Source: Saccharopolyspora_C sp040643635
GTDB taxonomy: Bacteria > Actinomycetota > Actinomycetes > Mycobacteriales > Pseudonocardiaceae
Direction: 5' to 3'
Assembly: GCF_040643635.1 (NCBI RefSeq)
Contig: NZ_JBEYUS010000002.1
Location: 62,001 to 126,000 of the forward strand
Length of the DNA stretch: 64,000 nucleotides
The notes under the pieces are model-generated. The model saw nothing but the letters and a program-made list of their open reading frames with translations. It was not told where the DNA came from and ran no database searches. The position numbers and the translations under genes are program-made. This document shows, one piece after another, positions 44,068-52,292 of this stretch (its first letter is position 1; the number at the start of each line of letters is the position of its first letter).

Positions 44068-44073
44068 TATGGT
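44068..44073 (+). promoter_or_regulatory. -10 element TATGGT of a leaderless transcript (miaB)
   Basis: TATGGT lies 6 nt before the GTG at 44080, with no Shine-Dalgarno sequence. Confidence 0.5.
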
Positions 44074-44079
44074 GGCGGG

Positions 44080-45570
44080 GTGAGCACGACGAGCACTTCC
44101 CGGACCTACGAGATCCGCACCTACGGGTGTCAGATGAACGTGCACGACTCCGAGCGGCTGTCCGGAATGCTGGAAGACGCCGGGTACGTGCGCGCCGCGA
44201 AGGACCACGATCCCGACGTGGTCGTGTTCAACACCTGCGCGGTCCGGGAGAACGCCGACAACCGGCTCTACGGCAACCTCGGCCACCTGCGGCCCGCCAA
44301 GCAGGAACGCCCCGGGATGCAGATCGCCGTCGGCGGCTGCCTCGCGCAGAAGGACCGCAGCGAGATCGTCCGCCGCGCCCCCTGGGTCGACGTCGTGTTC
44401 GGCACCCACAACCTCGGCTCGCTGCCGACGCTGCTGGAACGCGCCCGGCACAACGAGGAGGCCGAGGTCGAGATCCTCGAATCCCTCGAGACCTTCCCGT
44501 CCACGCTGCCCGCGCGCCGCGAATCCGCCTACTCCGGCTGGGTGTCCGTCTCCGTCGGGTGCAACAACACCTGCACGTTCTGCATCGTGCCCGCGCTGCG
44601 CGGCAAGGAGAAGGACCGCAGGCCCGGCGACGTGCTCGCCGAAGTGCAGGCCCTCGCGGACGAAGGCGTCCTCGAAGTGACCCTGCTCGGGCAGAACGTC
44701 AACGCCTACGGCGCCGAATTCGGCGACCGCTACGCCTTCGGCAAGCTGCTGCGCTCCTGCGGGGACATCGACGGGCTCGAACGCGTCCGCTTCACCTCGC
44801 CGCACCCGCGCGACTTCACCGACGACGTCATCGAAGCCATGGCCGAGACCCCCAACGTCTGCCACCAGCTGCACATGCCGCTGCAATCCGGCTCCGACCG
44901 GGTGCTCAAAGCGATGCGTCGCTCCTACCGCTCCGAGCGCTACCTCGGCATCCTGAACAAGGTCCGCGCGGCGATGCCCGACGCCGCCATCACCACCGAC
45001 ATCATCGTCGGCTTCCCCGGTGAGACCGAAGAGGACTTCGAAGCCACCCTCGACGTCGTCCGCCGCGCCCGCTTCACCTCGGCGTTCACCTTCCAGTACT
45101 CCAAGCGCCCCGGCACGCCCGCCGCCGAACTCCCCGGCCAGCTGCCCAAGGACGTCGTGCAGCAGCGCTACGAACGGCTCATCGCGCTGCAGAACGAGAT
45201 GTCCTGGGAGCTCAACAAGGAACTCGTCGGCCGCGGCGTCGAACTCCTCGTCGCCGAAGGCGAAGGCCGCAAGGACACCGCGACCCGCAGGCTCTCCGGC
45301 CGCGCCCGCGACGGGCGGCTCGTGCACTTCCACCCCGGTGGTGCCATCGACCGCGAGATCCGGCCCGGCGACATCGTGCACACCGCCATCACCCAGGCCT
45401 CCCCGCACCACCTGGTCGCCGACGGCGAGATCACCGCGCACCGGCGCACCCGCGCGGGCGACCACTGGGAAGAAGGCCGCAAGCCCAAGACCTCCGGGGT
45501 CGTCCTCGGACTGCCCGGTTTCGGCGCCCCCGCGGCGCAGCCCGCCGCCGAACAAGGATGCGGCTGTTGA
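44080..45570 (+). CDS. miaB: tRNA-2-methylthio-N6-dimethylallyladenosine synthase MiaB
   Basis: 496 residues, GTG start. Radical-SAM methylthiotransferase acting on i6A37 made by MiaA. Cys17, Cys53 and Cys87 bind the auxiliary cluster in the N-terminal UPF0004 domain; Cys161, Cys165 and Cys168 (CNNTCTFC) bind the SAM cluster. The C-terminal TRAM domain spans about 375-445. The C-terminus carries an extra Ala/Pro-rich tail ending in CGC. The stop overlaps the next gene. miaA lies 3.3 kb downstream, as in mycobacteria. Confidence 0.96.
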   Translation: MSTTSTSRTYEIRTYGCQMNVHDSERLSGMLEDAGYVRAAKDHDPDVVVFNTCAVRENADNRLYGNLGHLRPAKQERPGMQIAVGGCLAQKDRSEIVRRAPWVDVVFGTHNLGSLPTLLERARHNEEAEVEILESLETFPSTLPARRESAYSGWVSVSVGCNNTCTFCIVPALRGKEKDRRPGDVLAEVQALADEGVLEVTLLGQNVNAYGAEFGDRYAFGKLLRSCGDIDGLERVRFTSPHPRDFTDDVIEAMAETPNVCHQLHMPLQSGSDRVLKAMRRSYRSERYLGILNKVRAAMPDAAITTDIIVGFPGETEEDFEATLDVVRRARFTSAFTFQYSKRPGTPAAELPGQLPKDVVQQRYERLIALQNEMSWELNKELVGRGVELLVAEGEGRKDTATRRLSGRARDGRLVHFHPGGAIDREIRPGDIVHTAITQASPHHLVADGEITAHRRTRAGDHWEEGRKPKTSGVVLGLPGFGAPAAQPAAEQGCGC

Positions 45571-46211
45571 GCGATCAGCCTCGTCCCGAACCGGACGACA
45601 CCCCCGGCCCCGAGACGACCGGCGGCCCTGGGACGACCGGCGGGCCTGGGACCACCGGCGGGCCTGGGGGAAGCGGCCCCGGCGGCACCGGACCGGGTGA
45701 GGACTCGCGAGAAGGGACCGACGTGCAACGCGCCGAACCGACCGACCAGGCGAACACCCCCGAGCAGGCGGACCGGCAGGAACGGGCCCGGTCCGAACGC
45801 GAACTGCTGCGCCGCATCGACCCCGGCAGCACCGCCGTGGTCATCGCCGGCGTCATCCTGGTGCTGGTCGCCAGCTCGCTGCTGCCGTGGATCGGCGACG
45901 CCACCGGCCTCCAGATCCTTCTCGGCCACGCCGACCCCGCGCTGCAGGTCGGGCTGCTGCCCCGGCTCTTCTCGATCAACGCCACCATCGTCGGCGTGCT
46001 CATCGGCTCGCTCGCGCTCGTCACCCGCCGCTGGGCCGTCGCCTGGGTCGCGGGAATGGCCGCGATCATCGTGTCCTTCGAAGGCATGATCGCCATCTGG
46101 TCCCGGCAGACCACCCCCGCGGGCGGGCCCTCCTGGGGGCTTGTCCTGGCGGCGTTGTGCATGGTCGTACTAGCGGTCCAATGGCTCCGCGTGGTCTTGA
46201 CCAGGCCTTGA
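45567..46211 (+). CDS. Rv2732c-like conserved membrane protein
   Basis: 214 residues if it starts at TTG 45567, which overlaps the miaB stop (TTGA) with AAGGA 8 nt upstream; ATG 45558 is an alternative. The N-terminal 90 residues are disordered and include a Gly-Pro-Thr repeat (TTGGPG three times, from 15-bp DNA repeats) and an acidic stretch. Four membrane segments follow: 'TAVVIAGVILVLVASSLLPWI', 'FSINATIVGVLIGSLALVT', 'WAVAWVAGMAAIIVSFEGMIAIW' and 'WGLVLAALCMVVLAVQWL'. Position after miaB matches Rv2732c. Function unknown. Confidence 0.78.
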   Translation: MSDQPRPEPDDTPGPETTGGPGTTGGPGTTGGPGGSGPGGTGPGEDSREGTDVQRAEPTDQANTPEQADRQERARSERELLRRIDPGSTAVVIAGVILVLVASSLLPWIGDATGLQILLGHADPALQVGLLPRLFSINATIVGVLIGSLALVTRRWAVAWVAGMAAIIVSFEGMIAIWSRQTTPAGGPSWGLVLAALCMVVLAVQWLRVVLTRP

Positions 46212-46245
46212 TGTCCGGCCCTGCTCGCTCTGCTTCGTGGTGAGG

Positions 46246-46402
46246 TGGCCGAACCTCAGCGCTTTCCTCGCTGCGGGATCGTTTTCACCGGTGGCTCCGC
46301 CACAGGCGAAAACGCCGTCCTCGCGAGGACAGCGCTGAGAACCCGCGGCGGGGCCGGTTGCGTGCGTGGTCGCTGTTCAGCGGCTTCGCCGCTGACAGGA
46401 TG
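46246..46402 (+). repeat. Dispersed intergenic element, copy D (about 157 bp)
   Basis: Outer stem CTCAGCGCT (46256-46264) with AGCGCTGAG (46332-46340). Core stem CGTTTTC (46281-46287) with GAAAACG (46309-46315) and inner GTGGC/GCCAC. Terminal hairpin TCAGCGGC-TTC-GCCGCTGA near 46378-46396. Paired differences from copy C keep every stem intact. It lies between convergent genes. Confidence 0.9.
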
Positions 46403-46459
46403 AGAAGGCGCTTCGTGGGGGTTGGTGTGGCCCGCCCTGGGAGCAGGGCGGGCTTCGGG

Positions 46460-47788
46460 TCAGCGGTCGGCCATGGCCTGTTCGGCTGCGGCGAGCCAGA
46501 CCCGCCACTGGTCGGCCTGCTCGTCGGCCTTCTTGGCCCGCTTCGCGTCGCCCGCCGCGCGCGCCTTCTCCGCCTGCGCCTCGAACTGCTCGACGCGCTC
46601 CCGGAACTGGTCGACGCGGGCCTGCGCCTCCGGGTCGGTGCGCCGCCACTGCGCGTCGGAAGCCGACCGGACCCGGTCCACGACCGTGCGCAGCCTGCCC
46701 TCCAGCTCCCGCATCCGCTCGCGCGGCACCTTCCCGGCCTCGTCCCAGCGCTGCTGGATGCGCTGCAACTGGGCCTGCGCGGCGTGCAGGTCCGCGCCCG
46801 GATCGATCGCCTCCGCCTCGACCAGCAGTGCTTCCTTGTGCTTCGCGTTCTCGGCGAACTCGGCATCGCGCTCGGAGAACGCCGCCGACCGGCGGGCGAA
46901 GAACGCGTCCTGCGCGCCCCGGAACCGCTGCCACAGCGCGTCATCGCTGTCCTTCGGAGCCCGGCCGCTCTCCTTCCACTCGGCCATGAGCTCCTTGTAG
47001 CGCGCCGCCGTCGCCCCCCAATCGGTGGACTCGGTGAGCGCTTCGGCGGCCTCCACCAGCTCCTGCTTGCGGGCCTTCGCCGCGGCCCGCTGCCGGTCCA
47101 GGTCGGCGAAGTGCGAGCCGCGCCTGCGGTTGAACGCGTCGCGGGCCTTCGAGAACCGGCGCCACAGCTGCTCGTCGGTCTTGCGGTCCACGCCGCGCAC
47201 CGACTTCCACTCCTCGAGGATCGCGCGCAACCGGTCCCCGGCGGACTTCCAGTGCGTGGCCTCCGCGGCGATCTGCTCGGCCTCGGCGGCGAGCGCCTCC
47301 TTGCGGGCCACCGCATCCGTGCGGGCCTGCTCCTTGTGCGCCTTCGCCTCCTCGACGGCCAGCTCGGCGTGCTGCACGAGGTGCTCGGCCAGCGCGCCCA
47401 GCGCCGCCAGGTCACCGACGACGGCGGCATCGGCCAACCCGTCGCGCAGGTGCTTGGCGCTGGTCAGCGACTGCTTCGCGTCCCCGGACCGGCTGTTGAG
47501 CCGGTTCTCCAGCAGTTCCGCCTCGGTGCGCAGGTCGTCGAACTTCCGCGCGAAGTGCGCCAGGCCCTCGGCGGGCTCACCGGCCTGCCACGAACCCACC
47601 TCGCGCTCGCCGTCGGCCGTCCGCACCCACACGGTGCCGGCCTCGTCGACCCGGCCCCACTGCTCCGGGTGCGCCGAAGCGGCCGGGACCGAGGGCGCCG
47701 TCGAGGTGGACCCGGTCCCAGCGGCGGCCGCGGCCGCATCGGGCGTGGCGCCCGCAGTGCTGTCGGGGGTCGTGTCCTGGTGCGTCAT
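46460..47788 (-). CDS. DUF349 family protein (Rv2731-like), coiled coil
   Basis: 442 residues from ATG 47788 (GGAGGA upstream). A disordered Ala/Thr-rich N-terminus, then a tryptophan-containing beta motif 'WGRVDEAGTVWVRTADGEREVGSWQ', then about 330 residues of charged helices. At least four DUF349 repeats show the W-x-x-x-G and 'LWRRFSKARDAFNRRRGSHFADLD' pattern. No enzymatic motif. Family members are soluble coiled-coil proteins of unsettled role. M. tuberculosis has Rv2731 at this place. Confidence 0.88.
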   Translation of the reverse strand: MTHQDTTPDSTAGATPDAAAAAAGTGSTSTAPSVPAASAHPEQWGRVDEAGTVWVRTADGEREVGSWQAGEPAEGLAHFARKFDDLRTEAELLENRLNSRSGDAKQSLTSAKHLRDGLADAAVVGDLAALGALAEHLVQHAELAVEEAKAHKEQARTDAVARKEALAAEAEQIAAEATHWKSAGDRLRAILEEWKSVRGVDRKTDEQLWRRFSKARDAFNRRRGSHFADLDRQRAAAKARKQELVEAAEALTESTDWGATAARYKELMAEWKESGRAPKDSDDALWQRFRGAQDAFFARRSAAFSERDAEFAENAKHKEALLVEAEAIDPGADLHAAQAQLQRIQQRWDEAGKVPRERMRELEGRLRTVVDRVRSASDAQWRRTDPEAQARVDQFRERVEQFEAQAEKARAAGDAKRAKKADEQADQWRVWLAAAEQAMADR

Positions 47789-48052
47789 GACCGGAATCCT
47801 CCTCGGGTACCCGCTTCGGTGCCCGTGCCGGGCACGGGCGCCCCGCACGTGCGGGGCCGGTGCGCGGCGATCCGGACTCGGGCGTCGAGTCCGATCTCCG
47901 CTGGCGCATTCAAACAGGTCGGCACCCGAGCCGGAATTCCGGCGGTCCTCCGCGCGGTTCGCCCGGCCGAGCGCACCGGCCGCGGGCCGGCGCCTCGAAC
48001 GCCCGCGTCCACCGATCGGATGCCTGCTCCGCTCACCGCTGACCGTGACCTC

Positions 48053-48058
48053 TACCGT
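48053..48058 (+). promoter_or_regulatory. -10 element TACCGT of a leaderless transcript
   Basis: TACCGT lies 8 nt before the GTG at 48067 of the Rv2728c-like gene. Confidence 0.4.
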
Positions 48059-48066
48059 GCACGGGT

Positions 48067-48777
48067 GTGATCACCCGCATCGCCGTGGTGCCGTACCCAC
48101 CGCTGCTCGTCCCCGAACTGACCGTGCGGTCCGCTCCGGTGATCGAGCCGGTGCGGCGCGCATGCCTGCGCGCCACCACCATTTTGACCGAATCCGCAAC
48201 CGAATGGGTGGCGGTCGGGGTAGATCGTTCCGGTCCTCTCGAACTCGCGCCGGGCACGACGGGCACCTTCGCCGGGTACGGCGTCGACGTCCCCGTCTCG
48301 CTGCACGAACACCAGCGCACGACCCCGGACCCGGAGCTGCCGCTGCCCGCGCTCATCGCCGGGCTGCTGCGCGCCCGAGCGGGCGCCGCGTCGGTGCGGA
48401 TGCGGCTGCTCGACCCCGACACACCCGCCGAGCAGGCCGCTGAACTGGGTGAACGGCTGGACCGGGTCGGGCCGGAGACGGCGCTGCTGGTGCTCGCCGA
48501 AGGCGGCAGCCACCGCGACGAACGCTCCCCGCACCCGCCGGACCCGCGCGCCGAAGTCCTCGACGAGGTGCTGCGCCACGCGCTGCGCGACGTGGACCGC
48601 GCCGCGCTGCTCGGCCTCGACCCCCGGGAGTGCGCCGAGCTGGGCGTGCACAGCCGCGCCGCCTGGCAGGTCGCCGCCGGAGCCGCCTCGCGCGGGACCT
48701 GGCGGGCCGAACCGCTGTACTCCGACACCCCGCTGGGCATCACCTACCACGCGGGCGTCTGGACCCGGACCGGCTGA
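48067..48777 (+). CDS. Rv2728c-like protein, class III extradiol dioxygenase B-subunit-like fold
   Basis: 236 residues, GTG start. 'MITRIAVVPYPPLLVPELTV' opens like the LigB/MEMO-type fold, where a His usually follows the Pro-Pro; here there is none. Later 'LLVLAEGGSHRDERSPHPPDPRAEVLDEVL' carries histidines of a possible metal site. Its place before miaA-dapF matches Rv2728c. Because the metal-ligand set is incomplete, a dioxygenase reaction should not be assumed. Confidence 0.75.
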   Translation: MITRIAVVPYPPLLVPELTVRSAPVIEPVRRACLRATTILTESATEWVAVGVDRSGPLELAPGTTGTFAGYGVDVPVSLHEHQRTTPDPELPLPALIAGLLRARAGAASVRMRLLDPDTPAEQAAELGERLDRVGPETALLVLAEGGSHRDERSPHPPDPRAEVLDEVLRHALRDVDRAALLGLDPRECAELGVHSRAAWQVAAGAASRGTWRAEPLYSDTPLGITYHAGVWTRTG

Positions 48778-48811
48778 CCGACCTCCGCGACCCCCGACCG
48801 GTGGCAGGCCT

Positions 48812-48817
48812 TACAGT
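48812..48817 (+). promoter_or_regulatory. -10 element TACAGT of a leaderless transcript (miaA)
   Basis: TACAGT is followed by 7 nt (CCCCTCC) and the GTG at 48825. Confidence 0.5.
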
Positions 48818-48824
48818 CCCCTCC

Positions 48825-49742
48825 GTGTCCGCCGCATCCCCAGCTCGACCGGTGGCGATCGTCGGGCCCACCGCCACCGGCAAGTCCGACCTCGCCGTCG
48901 CACTCGCGACCGAACTCGGCGGTGAGGTCGTCAACGCCGACGCGATGCAGCTCTACCGGGGCATGGACATCGGCACCGCCAAGCTCACCGCCGAGGAGCG
49001 GCGCGGCGTGCCGCACCACCTGCTCGACGTGCTGGACGTGACCGAAGCCGCCTCGGTGGCCGCCTACCAGCGCGACGCGCGCGCCGCCGTCGACGACGTG
49101 CTCGCCCGCGGCCGCACCCCCGTGCTCGTCGGCGGCAGCGGGCTCTACGTGCAGGCCGTCCTCGACGACCTCCGGTTCCCCGGCACCGATCCGCAGGTGC
49201 GGGCGCGCTGGGAGGCCGAACTCGCCGAACGCGGATCGGACGCGCTGCACCGCCGCCTCGCCGAACTCGACCCGTCCGCAGCCGAAGCCATCCTCGCCTC
49301 CAACGGGCGACGCCTGGTGCGGGCGCTGGAGGTCATCGAGATCACCGGCGAACCGTTCTCCGCGAACCTGCCCGTGCCCGGCCCGCCGCGCCACGGCACC
49401 GTGCTCGTCGGCCTGGACCGGCCGGTCGCGGAGCTCGACGACCGGGTGGACCGGCGCGTCACCCGGATGTTCGACGACGGGCTGGTCGCCGAGGTCCGCG
49501 CACTCGTCGAGCAGGGCCTCCGGCACGGGCGCACCGCCTCCCGCGCCCTCGGCTACCAGCAGGTCCTCGCCGAGCTCGACGGCTCCGGCGACATGGCCGC
49601 GGCCGCCGCCGAAACCGCCCGGCTCACCCGGCGGTTCGTGCGCAAGCAGCGCTCCTGGTTCCGCCGCGACGACCGCATCCGGTGGCTGGTGCCCGAACCG
49701 GCCGACGCGGTGCCCGCCGTCCGCGCACTGCTGCGCACGTAG
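48825..49742 (+). CDS. miaA: tRNA dimethylallyltransferase MiaA
   Basis: 305 residues, GTG start. Transfers the dimethylallyl group to A37 of tRNAs reading U-first codons, making the substrate for MiaB. P-loop GPTATGKS at 14-21, 'NADAMQLYRGMDIGTAKLT' with the catalytic Asp, 'VGGSGLYVQAVLDDL' and the C-terminal 'RKQRSWFRRDDRIRWL'. The TAG stop is also the start of the next gene's TAGACT -10 element. Confidence 0.96.
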   Translation: MSAASPARPVAIVGPTATGKSDLAVALATELGGEVVNADAMQLYRGMDIGTAKLTAEERRGVPHHLLDVLDVTEAASVAAYQRDARAAVDDVLARGRTPVLVGGSGLYVQAVLDDLRFPGTDPQVRARWEAELAERGSDALHRRLAELDPSAAEAILASNGRRLVRALEVIEITGEPFSANLPVPGPPRHGTVLVGLDRPVAELDDRVDRRVTRMFDDGLVAEVRALVEQGLRHGRTASRALGYQQVLAELDGSGDMAAAAAETARLTRRFVRKQRSWFRRDDRIRWLVPEPADAVPAVRALLRT

Positions 49743-49745
49743 ACT
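49740..49745 (+). promoter_or_regulatory. -10 element TAGACT of dapF, overlapping the miaA stop codon
   Basis: The TAG stop of miaA (49740-49742) is the first half of TAGACT; 7 nt (CGCGGAC) then lead to the dapF GTG at 49753. Confidence 0.5.
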
Positions 49746-49752
49746 CGCGGAC

Positions 49753-50604
49753 GTGCGGTTTTCCGAAGGACCAGAGTTCGCCAAGGGCCACGGCACGCAG
49801 AACGACTTCGTCGTGCTGCCCGACCCGGACGGCGAGCTGAAGCTCACTGACGCGCACGTGCGCGCGCTCTGCGACCGGCGCCGCGGCTTCGGGGCCGACG
49901 GCGTGCTGCGCGTCGTCCCCACCGCGGCCGTCCCGGACGCGCCCGGCGACATCCACCCGGACGTGTGGTTCATGGACTACCGCAACGCGGACGGTTCGAT
50001 CGCCGAGATGTGCGGCAACGGGGTCCGGGTCTTCGCCCGCTACCTCGTCGACTCCGGGCTGGTCACCGGCACCGAGTTCCCCGTCGGCACCCGCGCCGGG
50101 CTCCGGCGGGTCCGCACCCACCCGGACGGTGGGAGCACCGTCGACATGGGCACGGCGAACGTGTTCGGCGACTCCACCGCGACCCTGCGCGGCCGGGAGT
50201 TCCCGGGCGTGGCCGTGGACCTCGGCAACCCGCACCTGGCGTGCGTCACCGACGCCGACCTCGACGCCCTCGACCTCGCCGAAGCCCCTGCGCACGACAC
50301 CGGGCTGTTCCCGAACGGCGTCAACGTCGAATTCGTCCGCCCCACCTCACCCGGACGGGTGCGGATGCGGGTGCACGAGCGCGGCGTCGGCGAGACCCGC
50401 TCCTGCGGGACCGGCACCGTCGCGGCCGCCGTCGCGGCCCTCCGCGCCGACGGCGAGACGACCGGCAGCCGCACCGTCGACATCCCCGGTGGCACCGTGC
50501 ACGTCGAGGTGACCGCCACGACCACGCTGCTCACCGGACCCGCCGTCCTCGTCGGCGGCGGGCGGATCGACGCGGACTGGTGGCGGCAGCTCGCGGGCGG
50601 CTGA
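49753..50604 (+). CDS. dapF: Diaminopimelate epimerase
   Basis: 283 residues, GTG start 10 bp after miaA. Converts LL- to meso-diaminopimelate for lysine and peptidoglycan, without cofactor. The two catalytic thiols are Cys87 (AEMCGNGVR) and Cys218 (TRSCGTGT); 'KGHGTQNDFV' forms part of the substrate pocket. Gene order miaA-dapF-hflX is the common actinobacterial one. Confidence 0.97.
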   Translation: MRFSEGPEFAKGHGTQNDFVVLPDPDGELKLTDAHVRALCDRRRGFGADGVLRVVPTAAVPDAPGDIHPDVWFMDYRNADGSIAEMCGNGVRVFARYLVDSGLVTGTEFPVGTRAGLRRVRTHPDGGSTVDMGTANVFGDSTATLRGREFPGVAVDLGNPHLACVTDADLDALDLAEAPAHDTGLFPNGVNVEFVRPTSPGRVRMRVHERGVGETRSCGTGTVAAAVAALRADGETTGSRTVDIPGGTVHVEVTATTTLLTGPAVLVGGGRIDADWWRQLAGG

Positions 50605-50665
50605 CCGCCATCACCCCGGTCGAAGGGTGAAAACCACTCGCGTGCCGTGGGACAATGGTGCCGAT

Positions 50666-52228
50666 ATGAAGAAATCCGCACTGTGGTCACATGAGGCGGG
50701 CACCCGCGACGGGAACGCCCGCACGGCATCCGATGACGTCCGGGACGACCTCCCCGAGGACTCCCGCTACGACGACGGCCACTTCGACTCCCTCGACGAC
50801 GGCCCGTTCGGCTTCGACGACGACGCGGCCGGCTTCCACGACCCGTCCGCCGGCGAGATGGAGCTCGAAGAGCGCAACTCGCTGCGCCGCGTCGCCGGGC
50901 TGTCCACCGAACTCGCGGACATCACCGAGGTCGAGTACCGGCGGCTGCGGCTGGAACGCGTGGTGCTGGTCGGGGTCTGGACCGAAGGCGACGCCGAGCA
51001 CGCCGAGAGCTCGCTGGCCGAACTGGCCCGGCTCGCCGAGACGGCCGGTTCGGAAGTCCTCGACGGGCTGGTGCAGCGCAGGCCGCGGCCCGATCCGGCG
51101 ACGTACGTCGGGTCCGGCAAGGTCAAGGAACTGCGCGAAGTCGTGATCTCCACCGGTGCGGACACCGTCATCTGCGACGGCGAGCTCTCCGCGGGCCAGC
51201 TGCGCCAGCTGGAGGACAAGCTGAAGGTCAAGGTCATCGACCGGACCGCGCTGATCCTGGACATCTTCGCCCAGCACGCCAGCTCCAAGGAGGGCAAGGC
51301 GCAGGTCGAGCTCGCCCAGCTGCAGTACTTCCTGCCGCGGCTGCGCGGCTGGGGTGAGGCGATGTCCCGGCAGGCCGGTGGTCGTGCCGGTGGCGCCAAC
51401 GGCGGCGTCGGCACCCGTGGTCCCGGTGAGACGAAGCTGGAGACCGACCGCAGGCGCATCCACAAGCGCATCAGCAAGCTCCGCAACGAGCTCAAGGCGA
51501 TGAGCACCATCCGCAGCACCAAGCGCGGGCGGCGCGAGGCGCAGCGCGTGGCGGGTGTGGCCATCGCCGGCTACACCAACGCGGGCAAGTCCAGCCTGCT
51601 CAACGCGCTCACCGGCGCCGGGGTGCTGGTCGAGGACGCGTTGTTCGCGACCCTCGACCCGACGACCCGCCGGGCCGAGACGCCCGACGGCAGGCCGTAC
51701 ACGTTGACCGACACGGTCGGTTTCGTCCGGCACCTGCCGCACCAGCTGGTGGAGGCCTTCCGCTCCACGCTGGAGGAGGTGACCGGCGCCGATCTGCTGG
51801 TCCACGTGGTGGACGGGTCCGAGCCGCAGCCGCACGAGCAGGTGGCGGCGGTGCGCACCGTCGTCTCCGACATCGCCGAGGAGCACGGCGCGCCGGTGCC
51901 GGAGGAGCTGCTGGTGGTGAACAAGGTCGACCAGGTCGACGCCACCCGCCTCGCCGAGCTGCGGCAGCTGCTGCCCGGGGCCGTGTTCGTCTCGGCGCAC
52001 AGCGGAGAGGGCATCGCCGCCCTCCGCGAGATCATCTCGGATCGGTTGCCCAGGCCGGACGTGCTCATCGACGCGCTGGTGCCGTACACCCGCGGTGAGC
52101 TGGTCGCCCGGGTGCACGCCGAGGGCGAGCTGGTGGCCGAGGAGCACACGGCCGACGGCACCCGGGTGCGGGCGAAGGTCCGGCCCGACCTGGCCGGGGC
52201 GCTGCAGCCCTTCGTCGCCGTCGGATGA
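50666..52228 (+). CDS. hflX: Ribosome-associated GTPase HflX
   Basis: 520 residues from ATG 50666; a GTG at 50627 would add 13. Splits or rescues stalled ribosomes in stress. The acidic, Asp-rich N-terminal 70 residues are an extension. The HflX subdomain includes 'DPATYVGSGKVKEL' and 'GVGTRGPGETKLETDRR'. G domain: G1 GYTNAGKS (302-309), G3 'TLTDTVGFVRHLP', G4 'VVNKVDQVD'. GACAAT (50651-50656) could be its -10. Confidence 0.95.
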   Translation: MKKSALWSHEAGTRDGNARTASDDVRDDLPEDSRYDDGHFDSLDDGPFGFDDDAAGFHDPSAGEMELEERNSLRRVAGLSTELADITEVEYRRLRLERVVLVGVWTEGDAEHAESSLAELARLAETAGSEVLDGLVQRRPRPDPATYVGSGKVKELREVVISTGADTVICDGELSAGQLRQLEDKLKVKVIDRTALILDIFAQHASSKEGKAQVELAQLQYFLPRLRGWGEAMSRQAGGRAGGANGGVGTRGPGETKLETDRRRIHKRISKLRNELKAMSTIRSTKRGRREAQRVAGVAIAGYTNAGKSSLLNALTGAGVLVEDALFATLDPTTRRAETPDGRPYTLTDTVGFVRHLPHQLVEAFRSTLEEVTGADLLVHVVDGSEPQPHEQVAAVRTVVSDIAEEHGAPVPEELLVVNKVDQVDATRLAELRQLLPGAVFVSAHSGEGIAALREIISDRLPRPDVLIDALVPYTRGELVARVHAEGELVAEEHTADGTRVRAKVRPDLAGALQPFVAVG

Positions 52229-52292
52229 GCGGCGTGCGGCCGGTTCCGGCCCGTGACCGCGCGCTCGTGGTCCGGGCCGCCACCGCTGCGCG

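Noticed and set aside
43414..44079. A gene in the 666-bp gap between gluA and miaB
   Set aside because: Short open frames on both strands lack ribosome binding sites and recognisable motifs; the AT-rich part looks like the gluA promoter region.
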